Positions 45,277 through 57,719 of a stretch of DNA of 64,000 nucleotides are shown here, in pieces. The notes below the pieces were generated by a model. The model did no database searches, was not told where the DNA came from, and was given only the letters and a program-made list of their open reading frames with translations. The stretch is from NCBI GenBank assembly GCA_016748015.1, contig JAAOMT010000718.1, positions 631,538 through 695,537 on the forward strand. The letters run 5' to 3'. Position numbers and translations under genes: made by a program. Source of the stretch: Geosiphon pyriformis. Its lineage: Eukaryota; Glomeromycota; Glomeromycetes; Archaeosporales; Geosiphonaceae. Within the stretch, counting starts at the first letter, position 1, and the number at the start of each line of letters is the position of its first letter.

Positions 45277-45537
45277 GGTGTGGTCAGGATGCTCGGTATT
45301 GTTGAGTCTTTTGCTGTTAGTTTTGGCCGTCGGAGGCCTTGTCTTTTTTATTCTGGTTTGGGTGGTGATGTTCGTGTTCATATAGGTGTGTAGTGTTGCC
45401 TTGTCTGGCCTGAGTGGCTAGCCACATGTAGTAAGTGCGTGAGTCGCGTTTAGTTTGGGCCACTTAGTCTGGCTCTATGTACTAGATAGCGGTTGGGCTT
45501 CACTCGTAAAGCTTTAATAAAAAAAAAAAAAAAAAAT
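45277..45537 (+). mobile_element. 5'-truncated LINE 3' end with poly(A)
   Basis: Starts abruptly inside the last 45 codons of ORF2 (GVVRMLGIVESFAVSFG-like reading, stop TAG near 45392), then the 3' tail and a run of about 17 A from 45519. AAAAATATA occurs just before the 5' end and again after the A run, consistent with a target duplication. Little decayed compared with its surroundings, so a late insertion by target-primed reverse transcription. Confidence 0.75.
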
Positions 45538-45954
45538 ATAAAAATACATTATTATAAAATAAATTTAAATAGTTAATTATATTTTTAATATTATTACATT
45601 AATTTCAAAAATTATATATTAAAAAATAAAATAATTTATAATACAAATTAAAAATATTTGTGAAATTTATAATGTTATTAACAATAGATTTAAATATTAT
45701 TATTCATAATAAATATGTAAAATTATAATATTAATATTGTTTATAACTTAAATAAAATAAAATAAAATCAAAATTTTTTTCAAATGTAATTTAAATTAAT
45801 GTTCAAGAATTTTTGCATTTTTAATTCTTAAATACAAATGCCAACATATAATATACCTCATGATAATTAAAAATGACCACCAAAAGATTGCCAATACAAA
45901 AGTGATAATCAGGCGCGAATTCAAATTAAAGGAGCTCACATTTTAGTATTAATA
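45538..45954. other. AT-rich flank
   Basis: A/T-rich DNA between the LINE fragment and the 3' end of GPI18. Nothing else is recognised. Confidence 0.5.
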
Positions 45955-47649
45955 TTAGGCTGGCGGGAAAAAGTTAGCAAATAAAATAATGCCGGAAAGC
46001 CCATATACCAAAAAATACAATAACAAGATCCTCGCCCAAAATTCTGTAAGCCGATCATGTTTTCCTTTCATTAACATATGAGCGGCGAACCAGTAAACAG
46101 TCGGCTGAGAAGAAAAAAAACGCGTGATAACTTGAATATGCATTGATGTGATGGCATATATAAGGAGAAATCCCCATAAATATATAAAAGGCAAAAGATC
46201 TCTTGATACATATGGTGATTGCTTGTTAGGGTTATGGTTGGAATCTTTCAGACCTTTTTGTTCAAATTTGGATCCTAACAAAAAATGATTCAGTAAAATT
46301 TATAGGTAAATTTTTTGATAAAAAAACAAACCTTGTTGAATCACATTCGATCCAGACTCCCTAAGCCCAAGAGTTAACATTCTTTGCCAATCATGATTTG
46401 CATAAATAAAAATACCACAGAAAGACAAAATAATCATGGGTGCAGCCAAAAGAAAATTGGGTATCTGATGGATTTGATAATATGTGAAAAGCCCACAATT
46501 CCTAATAGTTACTTAATGGAATTAATTTCTAATTGAAATGATTCAAATTCAGAAAAGTTGTTCTGAACTTGCCAATAATATTTTTGCACAAAAGTGTATA
46601 GCAATGGAATGGGTGATTGACACCATGGACGTATTGAAATCGGGTCAGTGCAATATCGAAGATAGCCGAATCGTTCAAATGACAAAAATCCGAAAATAGT
46701 GATCAAACTAAGTACGATACAGTTCAATAGATTTTGAACAAAAGTCTAGAGACAGAGATAGTAGTTAACGGGTTTAGAAATTAAATCCTAAGAAAACTTT
46801 GATGTTTTTTTTACCTTTACTTCCAATCCATGAATATTCTTTAGCAATAACTGAAAAATAAAAAATCCGACATACACAATCCCATTCGATCTTGTCATTG
46901 ATGCAAGGGACCATGTAAAGGCGGCTTTCCAATAATGTTTTTCTACAACCCAACGCATTCCCAAGAAACTCAAAAAAGCAAATAAGCTCTCCGCATATAG
47001 AGAAGACATGAAGATGCAAGATGGAGTGAGTATATAAATTATCGAGGAAATCATGGCAAATTTTTTATTATGGAAAAGAACGTTGCTAAGGCTAAAAACG
47101 ATAAAATATTTATGAAAATTAAAGGTCAAAATTTAGGTCAGGAAAGCGAAAGCGAGAAGGAAAATGAAAAAATTTTGGATCTTTACTTGAAAAAAGCGAT
47201 GGTGGCACAGGCAAAGAAAAAATTGGAAAGTAAAACTCCAGACAGAAGCAGTGTTATTCTGTAACTTAAAAAGTGGCCTAATGAGAGCAAGTATACTAAA
47301 GAAATGCAGCTTGAAGTTATAATTCTAAACAGAAGAACTATGAAAGACCAAAGCTAGAAATAGTACTCTTACAAGTATTTCCAAAACCTCTAACAAGGAG
47401 TGGAAACAAGGGAAGAAAGGCATGTTCTTGTTCATAAACATAACCTTCTTCGGCTAAGTGCAAGAAATAAAAGGCATCCCAACGCAAAAACCCTCGGATA
47501 AATACGCTATTACCCTGCAATATTATGTCTGCTGCCGAGTCATATTCGTCCAATATATAGGTAGAAATAATAACTAAAAGCGAAATTAATAGACGGGAGA
47601 CAATAGCTATGAAAAATAAGAAAGAGTAATTTTTCAAAGTGGAGAACAT
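45955..47649 (-). CDS. GPI18: GPI mannosyltransferase 2 (PIG-V/Gpi18)
   Basis: This ER membrane enzyme adds the second mannose to the GPI anchor precursor. Multi-exon minus-strand gene, ATG at 47649. Exon 1 (to about 47377) has a membrane segment and the family signature RWDAFYFLHLAEEGYVYEQEHAFLP. The next exon (near 47312-47187) gives LLLSGVLLSNFFF. A longer exon (about 47093-46816) gives SCIFMSSLYAESLFAF and MTRSNG. The following exons carry RPWCQSPIPLLYTFVQKYYW and PNFLLAAP. The last exon (to 45955) has HIQVITRFFSSQPTVYW. These are the conserved PIG-V blocks in the right order, with several hydrophobic segments. Exon limits after the third are not fully worked out. Divergent from enolase. 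Confidence 0.88.
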
Positions 47650-48049
47650 TAGACTAACTGATCATCGATTTATTATTAAATTACAGATAAAAGATAATAA
47701 ATAGATCTTTTACATACCACGAGGAAATAATAATCTTGGCTCAATTGAATATTTAAAGGTTCTACTTTTATCTGAAATATCTGATATAAATTTTGCGTTC
47801 TCAAACTTTTGACAACCCTAAACTAATTAATCTAAATTAAATCAAAGCTTAAATTGGATCCAATCATGGTTGTTAAGGAGAGATGGAGGCTCAATCAATC
47901 TAGAATCATCCCCCCACTTATCAATCGCCGTTTTCACAGATCAGATCTCTTTTTCGATTATTTAATTTTTTACTTTAAATAACTAACTAACCTGCTACTC
48001 GCAAGAACTCTTACTCTCAACTCGTCCTTATTTCAGAAAATTATCTTCA
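47650..48049. promoter_or_regulatory. Divergent promoter GPI18/enolase
   Basis: 400 bp between two starts. It contains a pyrimidine-rich stretch (CCCCCCACTT, then TCTCTTTTTCGATT near 47910-47960) and a CT-rich leader before the enolase ATG, common before highly expressed fungal genes. No TATA box is certain. Confidence 0.4.
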
Positions 48050-49674
<1,625 letters not shown>

Positions 49675-50004
49675 AGGCTGAGCCTGATCTAAATTTATCC
49701 TACAAGCCATATATATTATATATAATGTGGTTTGTCTCACTCACTTTCCGTCAGAGTTCTATATTTGATTGGATACGGATACTTGATTACATAATATATT
49801 TCGCCCGCAACAAGAAAATGGAACACCCGGTGGATATGCATATTATTCTTAAATACAGACAGGAGATTAAATATTGTCTCAAATATTAAGTTGTGATGTC
49901 ATATTATACAGTTACTCAGCGAACAGATTACAAATTTACTTTGGCTTTGTTGCGTCGGCATTTCTTAGTCTTGGAAATTTAATTCTTTTCTATTGATCGT
50001 GCTA

Positions 50005-51865
50005 ATGTGCACTTTGAACACCCACAAAATATTATTGCGATCCAGTTCACTCAACCCCTACTCAAGTCTAAGAATTATTCGCGTTATTAATACACGATCA
50101 AAATGTAAAATCCATTTGCAATCAAAAGCTCCTCTTGCAATCTTGAGCTCTAAAGCTAAAACTACTAATACCAATAGCTCGAGTGCTTCACAACAACGTT
50201 CAAGCTCAAACTCAAGTATTTTTATACAAAATTATGATGCACTTGGTAGTTCTCTTCCGTTAGAATTAGAAAACGAGAGAAATGTCAGCACCGAGAAGCA
50301 AGTGTCGCGAGTCTATCCGGCTTCAAACGGTATATCTTTAAATTTTAATTTTTTTCAGGCATCTCAAACATAAATCGCACTAGAATAGGAAAAAGAAAAT
50401 ATTAGTAGGTGAATTTGTTTTACTCACTCTAGATTTTCATTTCAGGAGCTAGTCCAATTTCGCGATATAATTCTTTAATCGCATCCGGTATGGTACAACG
50501 TGATAAATATCAGACAGAAATAGTTTCCCTTTTACAAAATCTACATGATTATGTACAAGGATATGACCCACAGCTTATATCTGATTTACATGGCACTGTG
50601 AACAAGGGATCAATATTTGGCAAAGTAATTAATTTCTCTAAATGTTTCACAATCTTTTTTAATTTTTGCTAACTTTTGATTTCATTTTTCGAGTTATCAA
50701 AATTATTTAGCATTTCATCTTTTAGCTCACGTGTTTCATCGACAATCGGTCCAAAAGGATTGTATCTGTATGGAGATGTCGGTTGCGGCAAGACTATGCT
50801 GATGGATCTATTTTACGATACTCTATCCACAAAACGAAAACGTCGTGTACATTTTCATGCTTTCATGCTAGATATACATTCTCGAATTCATAAATTGAAG
50901 CAAGCAAATTCTGGTTATTATGATCCAATTCCACCAATTGCAACTGATTTGGCCAATGACGCGATCATTTTGTGTTTTGACGAGTTTCAGGTTACCGATA
51001 TTGCTGATGCGATGATTCTTAGGCGTCTCTTTACCGAATTGTTGGCAAGAGGTGTAGTCATGGTTATAACCTCCAATCGACATCCGGATGAACTATACAA
51101 AAACGGTATTCAGCGAACAAGCTTCATACCATGCATCAAATTATTAAAAGAATATTGTCAGGTTCAAGAACTTGGGTCTAGAACTGATTATCGCAAGCTC
51201 AAAAGAGAGAAAAGTCACGTTTACTTTAATCCTCTCAATCAGCGAACTTCTAGAGAGATTGAGAATGTATTCGATAAGCTAACACAGGGACGACAGATTA
51301 AACAAGAGGTTTTAAACTTTTTGGGACGCTCGCTTATTGTACCTCTTGCATGCGAAGATATTGCAAGATTTACTTTTGCTGAATTATGTGGTCAGCCTTT
51401 GAGCGCAGCAGATTATTTGGAATTAATAAAATATTATCGTACATTTATATTAACGGATATTCCTCGATTGTCATTGACTAAGAAAAATGACGCTCGACGT
51501 TTTATCACGTTAATAGACACGCTCTATGATAATAAGGTCATTATTGGTCGTTATTTTTTAAAGGCTTGGCTCATTGCTAATCAAAATATTGTTTACCATT
51601 TATATAGTCGATGCTAATATGTTCGGCTGAAGTTCCTATCGATGAATTGTTTACAACAAAAGAAAAATATGATCCTGCTGTTCGGGATCATGATGAACAC
51701 CGTCAACTCATAGATGATCTGGGACTCCAAGATGATGAAAATAAATTGAGTCCTATATTTACTGGGGAAGAAGAGATATTCGCTTTTAAACGAGCTGTTT
51801 CTAGGCTAATACAAATGCAAGGAACTGATTGGATTAATGATAGTATAAACAGCAGGAAACAGTAA
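50005..51865 (+). CDS. AFG1: Mitochondrial AFG1-like AAA ATPase (LACE1 family)
   Basis: Four exons with closing phases: 50005-50329, 50446-50624, 50694-51536 and 51608-51865, giving 534 aa. The ATG at 50005 was chosen; the longer reading from 49993 begins with TTG. The N-terminus is Arg/Ser-rich with no acidic residue, as in mitochondrial presequences. Core: ISRYNSLIASGMVQRDKYQ; Walker A YGDVGCGKTMLMDLFY (exon 3 start); VHFHAFMLDIHSRIH; Walker B ILCFDEFQVTDIADAMIL; sensor SNRHPDELYKNGIQR. The last exon has CSAEVPIDELF. In yeast and animals AFG1 helps remove or mature mitochondrially encoded oxidase subunits. The intron at 51537-51607 has a weak GTCATT donor, but without it the frame stops. 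Confidence 0.92.
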
Positions 51866-52463
51866 TTTAGCAAAACTTGACGAATTATAAATTCCTCATT
51901 GAACATTAAGCTGATTTTTGAATTCGGAGACTCACTTTAATATGATCGAGAGTGTTGATAGAAAGCATTTATAATTTGTATTTATTTGTAGTAAATTATA
52001 TTGTATAAAGGAAGCCAAGTTTGGATGAAGCCTATCTCATTTTGGAGGGCAAATTTGTATTAGTTTCTAGATTTTGTTAAAGAGCTGTGATAGAATACAA
52101 GAAAATTCCCTACTATTCCAGCAGTTGCTAATTTTAAAATATCCTTTGGGACTATGAAATATGGATATAAAGTTACGAATTGACTAGAAATAAAAGCCCC
52201 TTTGATAAACTTGCCTTTCTTGCATTTAGAGTGGTAATCTTTCACGCATTGATTTTTGCTGTTCCAAAACTTATTATATTCACAAATATTCCTGATAGGT
52301 TCAATCAATTAAAAATCAAAGTGTTTCTGGTCAAATGTAGATCCTCTTTGAGTTCCTTCTAAATACTGATGGGTTTCAACCAAAGGCCTTCGGTGGGTGG
52401 AGGGAAGGAGCCCTAGCGAGTGATGATAAAACATTTTTGGGTTATTGTTGGTTCAAGTAGTAT
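51866..52463. other. Convergent intergenic region
   Basis: Lies between the 3' ends of AFG1 (+) and bS18m (-). A minus-strand open stretch at 52060-52308 has no ATG and no recognisable match; it could be an exon of something undetected but is not called. A short GC-rich patch at 52385-52420 has no assigned role. Confidence 0.4.
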
Positions 52464-53377
52464 TTAGGATAGCAAAAGGTAAATAAAAAACATGCCAAAG
52501 GATCTTGCTCGGTTTATAGCTTTGGTGAGCCGACGTTGGTTTTTTTTTGTTATTCCTGTAAAATGAATGGTCAAATAGATAGAACGAAAAGTATCCAAAA
52601 AAATCCATATTCTGTCTTTACCTGTTTGTGATCGAGGTAATATTCTCCCCATATCTGACACAAAGCCCGAGAGTAAGTTGAAATTCTGTCGATTTATCAA
52701 ATCAATATTGAGGCTACTATCCAAAAGAATTCAAGATCCTCATCTAAACGTGACCTTATATTCAAAAAGTGGGTTTATCTTCAAAATTTTGAACACGTCA
52801 GTAGTTGGCTTGGATTTCTTGAATCTAGGCTTTCCACTGAGCGGCGAAGCTTCACTCAGGTCCAAAGGTTTGTATACCTGTCATATAAAATAGAGTTGAA
52901 TACTAATACAGCAGGCAACATGAAAATGAATAAAATTACCTGACCAGCCATGAAGATTTTGTTAAATCTTGCTGGAGTTTCTTGAGTTCTGACCCCGACA
53001 CCACTTGCGGTCTCTTAATGAGTTAATAAAAGAAAATCGGATCAAACCAAAATCTTGACTTCCATAAAATTTCGGTAAAAAGACATACTCATTACGGTAG
53101 ATCTTTGAATCAGATTAATGAGTTTATTGTGTGGATCTTCTCGTTCTTCAACTACTTTCTCTGCTTCTCTTGTAAAGTCCCTGGCTGTATAGAATTAAAA
53201 AAACTTCATGGCTAATTGCTAAAAAAAGGTTCAAAAGTCTTCAAAAACTCGTCTAATTCCACTACTTTGCCCTAAGCTTCCGCGAAGTGTTCCCATTGAA
53301 AGGGAATAGGGAAGCCGAAACTTGGAACCCATGTTTCCAAATTTGCAGACTGTATTTATACAAGTGAGGGCGCGCAT
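52464..53377 (-). CDS. RSM18: Mitochondrial small-subunit ribosomal protein bS18m
   Basis: Six exons with closing phases: 53377-53266, 53184-53096, 53011-52940, 52877-52755, 52685-52622 and 52555-52464, giving 183 aa. The bS18 core spans the last two junctions: NFNLLSGFVSDMGRI, then LPRSQTG, then ITKKNQRRLTKAINRARSFG, the conserved basic RNA-binding helix. An N-terminal extension of about 100 aa with a basic start suits a mitochondrial protein. Exon 1 uses a GTAGTG donor, the least certain junction. The gene is divergent from RAD54, with 231 bp between starts. A fungal Rsm18 role in the mitoribosome is inferred from the core. Confidence 0.82.
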
Positions 53378-53608
53378 TATCACACAGCAAGAAAGCCCCA
53401 AAATTTTTGCATAAAGTAGGTGACTCACACTGTATTTGTGATACAACATATATGATGTCATCCTTGATTCTCTGGCGCGTATGTGAAAATCTACGCGCCT
53501 AACTTGGAAGCCGTATTAACTTCTTTTGAAAACTCTTTTGCACACGTTACGGACACGCGGTCCCTTCTTTTGATAGTATTGTCGTGTTAAGAACCTGGAA
53601 CTCCCAAA
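53378..53608. promoter_or_regulatory. Divergent promoter bS18m/RAD54 with MCB/E2F-like inverted repeat
   Basis: GGCGCGTA at 53474-53481 and its perfect inverse TACGCGCC at 53492-53499 are separated by 10 bp. A third ACGCG core lies at 53555-53559. ACGCG is the core of the MluI cell-cycle box bound by MBF in yeasts, and GGCGCG resembles E2F sites. RAD54-class repair genes are often cell-cycle or damage controlled. The regulatory role is inferred. Confidence 0.5.
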
Positions 53609-56600
53609 ATGGCTCACCAACTTAATTTCAAGACTCCTTTTAAAACTCCTTTTAACAAAAATGTTGTGAAGCCTGCCGAGAAAGAAGAGAAATCTCGCTG
53701 CATTCCCTTTAAGCCCAAAAAGATACCTGCGCAAACAGTACCTGTAAAAAGAACAAGACACACTTATGTCGACGAGAGTGACGAAGAGCAAAATTCCTCA
53801 GATGGAAGTGATTATAATTCCGAGTCAGCCTATTCAGAAAGCGACAAAGATAGCGATACCGATGTTAAACGTCCTCGAAAAAAGACGAAAGGCTCTCAAA
53901 TTCAAAAAGCCCGAGTTCCATTAGCTAAGCTCTCGACCAGAAGTAATAATGCTTCAAAGAATACAAAGTCATCGATACCTTTGATTCATCATGATCCAAT
54001 CAAGACACTTACCTCGAGATTTAAGATCCCAACCTTTAAAAGCAAAGGGGACGGTCAACAACCGATCCCCTGCGAAGAAAATAATGACAATCAAAAGACT
54101 TTAGGAATTCGTCGAAGACCTTTTCTTGCAACCAAAGCTTTATATGATCACACTGCAGAAAATGCTCTCGTTCTTCATTCTCCCTCTGAAGAGGAAGAGC
54201 AAAAAGTAGTAGAAGTAAAAGAAAAAAAGGAAAAAACCTTGGGAGAAATTTTGGGAGTCGTTATTCCAAAGAATGAGAACAAAGTCCATGTAGTTTTAGG
54301 TAAGACTGTTGGTTGTCAGAATCGCAATAATTTGCGGGATCTATAACAGACAACTGTATTTTCGAAAAAGATCCTAGGCTTACCGCAAAATTGCGCCCCC
54401 ATCAGAGAGAGGGTGTAAAGGTAAAATAACTTTTCTCAAACACATTGCTTAATCTATTTGAACATTTTTTACGTTATTTACATTCTTTTTTCTCTGAAAA
54501 AGTTTCTTTATGAATGCACAACTGGAAGGGTGGTACCGAATGCCTATGGGTCAGAATTCACAGACTGAACAATTGACATCATAAATCACAATGAAAGGAG
54601 ACTAATAAGTTTTTCTTCAAATAGCTGTATCATGGCCGACGAAATGGGTTTGGGCAAAACTGTAAGCTATATTATGGATATTTCAGTATTCTAGACAATT
54701 GACAAAAAAAAATTCTCGCATACTATTTCCGGTATTAGCTGCAATGTATCGCCCTGATGTGGACTTTGCTTCGCCAATCCTCAGAACCGAACAAGGGTAC
54801 GATTGAAAAATGTATTATCGTATGTCCTTCTAGCTTGGTACGCAATTGGGCCAATGAAATCGGTAATATATTATCTTCTATTACCGAAGATCTCATTTTT
54901 CATAACTTATATTTGTGGATATTCTTCTAAATAGTGAAATGGCTTGGTCCCAATGCGATCAGGCCTTTGGCCATGGACAGCAAGGGTACCAAAGAGAATA
55001 CAATCAATGAGTTGCGGAAATTCGCCAATGCCCAAGGTCGAATGATAATGAATCCAGGTAGAAGATTTTGTCTCTATTTCTTTTATTTTTCGGAAGTTTC
55101 ATAGACATTCGGGCTCTTTCGTATCATTCTGGGAAACTTTATCAAGTATTGATCATTTCATACGAGACGCTTCGTATCAATATATCCGAACTTTCTAATG
55201 GGGAAATTGGGCTGTTGCTTTGCGATGAAGGACATCGATTGAAAAATTCAGGTGGTTTACAAGTTCCTATAATTTTTTTTCTCAATACAATGCTAGACAG
55301 AATGTAAATTTCTACTAAATTGCTAAATATTTTGTAGATTCGTTGCTGTTTCAAGCTCTGAATTCTCTTAAAGTACAACGTAGGGTGATTTTATCTGGCA
55401 CGCCAATTCAAGTATAATAATTAAAGATAATTAACCAAAGACACTCCCAAGATAAAATTTTTACAATATTATTCTTTAATTTCAGAACGATCTCTCCGAA
55501 TATTTTTCCTTGTTGAATTTTGCCAATCCTGGGCTTTTGGGAACCCCCAGTGAATTCAGGAGAAATTACGAAAACGCCATCATACGTGGTCGTGATGCCG
55601 ATGCTACTGACCGAGAACGCGAGATTAGTGATCAAAAGCTTTCAGAACTTTGGGGGGTTGTTAGTAAATTTATAATTAGGCGAACCAATGATATTTTATC
55701 CAAATTCTGTAAGTGGATTTTGCTGAATTTCGTAATCCTGCAACTTATTTCACCTTTTACTCCATCCATTTTAGTGCCTCCCAAGTATGAACATGTTGTT
55801 TTTTGTCGCCTAAGCAAATTCCAACTTGCGCTTTACAATTTATTCGTGACATCACCGGAAATTCAACGCTTACTTCGTGGCGTGGGATCCCAACCTCTCA
55901 AAGGTTTTTCATGACCTTGTTTATAGCTCTGTCTTTCAAACACGCTTAACCAAATTTAATCTCGTTCCTCAGCCATTAATATCTTGAAGAAATTGTGCAA
56001 TCATCCTGATTTGCTTAATTTACCTGATGATTTACAAGGATCAGAAGATTTATATCCAACGGGGTATTCTATCAAAGAAAAAATGAGGACTGTTAGGCCA
56101 GAATTTTCTGGTAAAATGATGGTTTTAGATAGGTTGGTATATATGTGTAATCACTAAACTGATTTATATAATAAAATATTAAATTTCTCACAAAACGCAC
56201 TATTCACAGGATGCTATCAAAAATTAAAGAAGAGACAGATGACAAAATTGTCTTGATCTCTAATTACACCCAGACTCTCGATTTATTTGAAAAATTATGC
56301 CGAAACAGAAAGTATGAGGCATAATCTTTTGTTTTTATAAGATTTATGGTTTAAATATTCATTTATCGCAGACATCGTTTCCTGCGTTTGGATGGAACAA
56401 TGAGCGTTCCAAAACGACAAAAGCTGGTTGACAGATTCAATAATCCAGAGGGCCAAGAATTCATCTTTTTACTAAGTAGTAAAGCGGGTGGTTGTGGCCT
56501 GAATCTTATAGGGGCAAACCGACTGGTTTTATTTGATCCAGGTAAGCAAACAATAAAAAAGCAAATTTGATTAATCAAAATTTAACCAATTATTTTTGAT

Positions 56601-57305
56601 TTTCCTGTATTCCAGATTGGAATCCTGCGGCCGACCAACAGGTTTTTCTGTTTTGTTTTGTTTTTTAATTTTTTTTGTCAAATTCCTATTAATTCAGAAC
56701 TTTTATTTATTAGGCATTGGCAAGAGTATGGAGAGATGGCCAAAAAAAAGAATGTAATTAAAAAGCTCATTTTACTTTGATAATAGCACTTAATCATAAA
56801 AACATTAGACACAAGTTTTAATGGGTGCCCTCAACGTTGAGAATTTTATTTTTATCAGGTTTCATCTATCGATTTATCAGCACAGGATCAATTGAAGAAA
56901 AGATCTTTCAACGTCAGTCACACAAGCAATCACTTTCCTCTTGTGTGGTGGATGAGGAAGAACATGTCGAACGGCACTTTTCCGGGGAATCATTAAGACA
57001 ATTGTTTCGATTCAATGGGAATACTGATTGCGACACACATGGAACCTTCAAATGTGGAAGATGTCAAAATGGTGTCCAAGCTTCACTAAGTTTAAACATG
57101 AATTACGGTGATTCTAGCTCGTAAGTTAAAACATGTTGAATCAAAATTTTGCATTTGGCTAAACCTTTCAAATATCTGTAGATGGGATCACTTTACAGGA
57201 GGCAATGATTTAGTTAAAATCAATGATATAATGCTGAAAGAAGAAGCAAATCGTGGAACAGTTTCCTTCGTTTTCCAATACAATTCGAAATATGGTAAAA
57301 AGTAA
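53609..57305 (+). CDS. RAD54: RAD54 Swi2/Snf2 DNA translocase of homologous recombination
   Basis: Partner of Rad51; remodels DNA and removes Rad51 during strand invasion in the nucleus. Many small exons. Exon 1 (53609-54301) is the basic, acidic-patched N-terminal region with [10 protein letters not shown] and [14 protein letters not shown]. Then come [14 protein letters not shown]; Walker [11 protein letters not shown] (near 54633); [41 protein letters not shown]; motif II as [10 protein letters not shown] (near 55222); [126 protein letters not shown]; and [19 protein letters not shown]. This is the Rad54 rather than the Rdh54 pattern. The stop may be at 57305, or a GTAAGT just there may splice to a two-codon end; either changes little. 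Confidence 0.93.
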
Positions 57306-57719
57306 GTATTGAAACATTACCCGTATTTATTTTCTTGGATCTATGGTAATCTAATAATTGTTATGTGCGGCATTCTATAACAGGTCGTGAATAAGAAAAG
57401 CTTTTATACGAGATAAAGTGAAAGAAGGTGGCTACTGGCCTGTGATGATTAAACATGGAATTTGACATGTTGAATTTTATAGGGTAGTTGCTGAAAATTG
57501 TTCTTAATGTTTTTGGCTATCCCGAAACTATCCTGATCAGAAATGTCCATTTCGCCACCTCATTTTCATTTATCTATTAATGTCTGTGGAAACTCACTTA
57601 TAATCCTTTACTAAAAGCATTGTAAAATTGTAATTATGTGATAGGATCTTGACCATTGGATATTCCCTGTACACATGTGGTCCCACTTATCAAAATGCTT
57701 GATTCTTTTTTGATGTAAT
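57306..57719. other. Convergent intergenic region
   Basis: 3' flanks of RAD54 (+) and ATG9 (-). Non-coding, nothing else seen. Confidence 0.6.

Noticed and set aside
47070-47264. 64-aa plus-strand ORF
   Set aside because: Antisense to GPI18 exons and an intron.
52060-52308. 82-aa minus-strand ORF
   Set aside because: No ATG in the open stretch, no match, and no clear splice partner.
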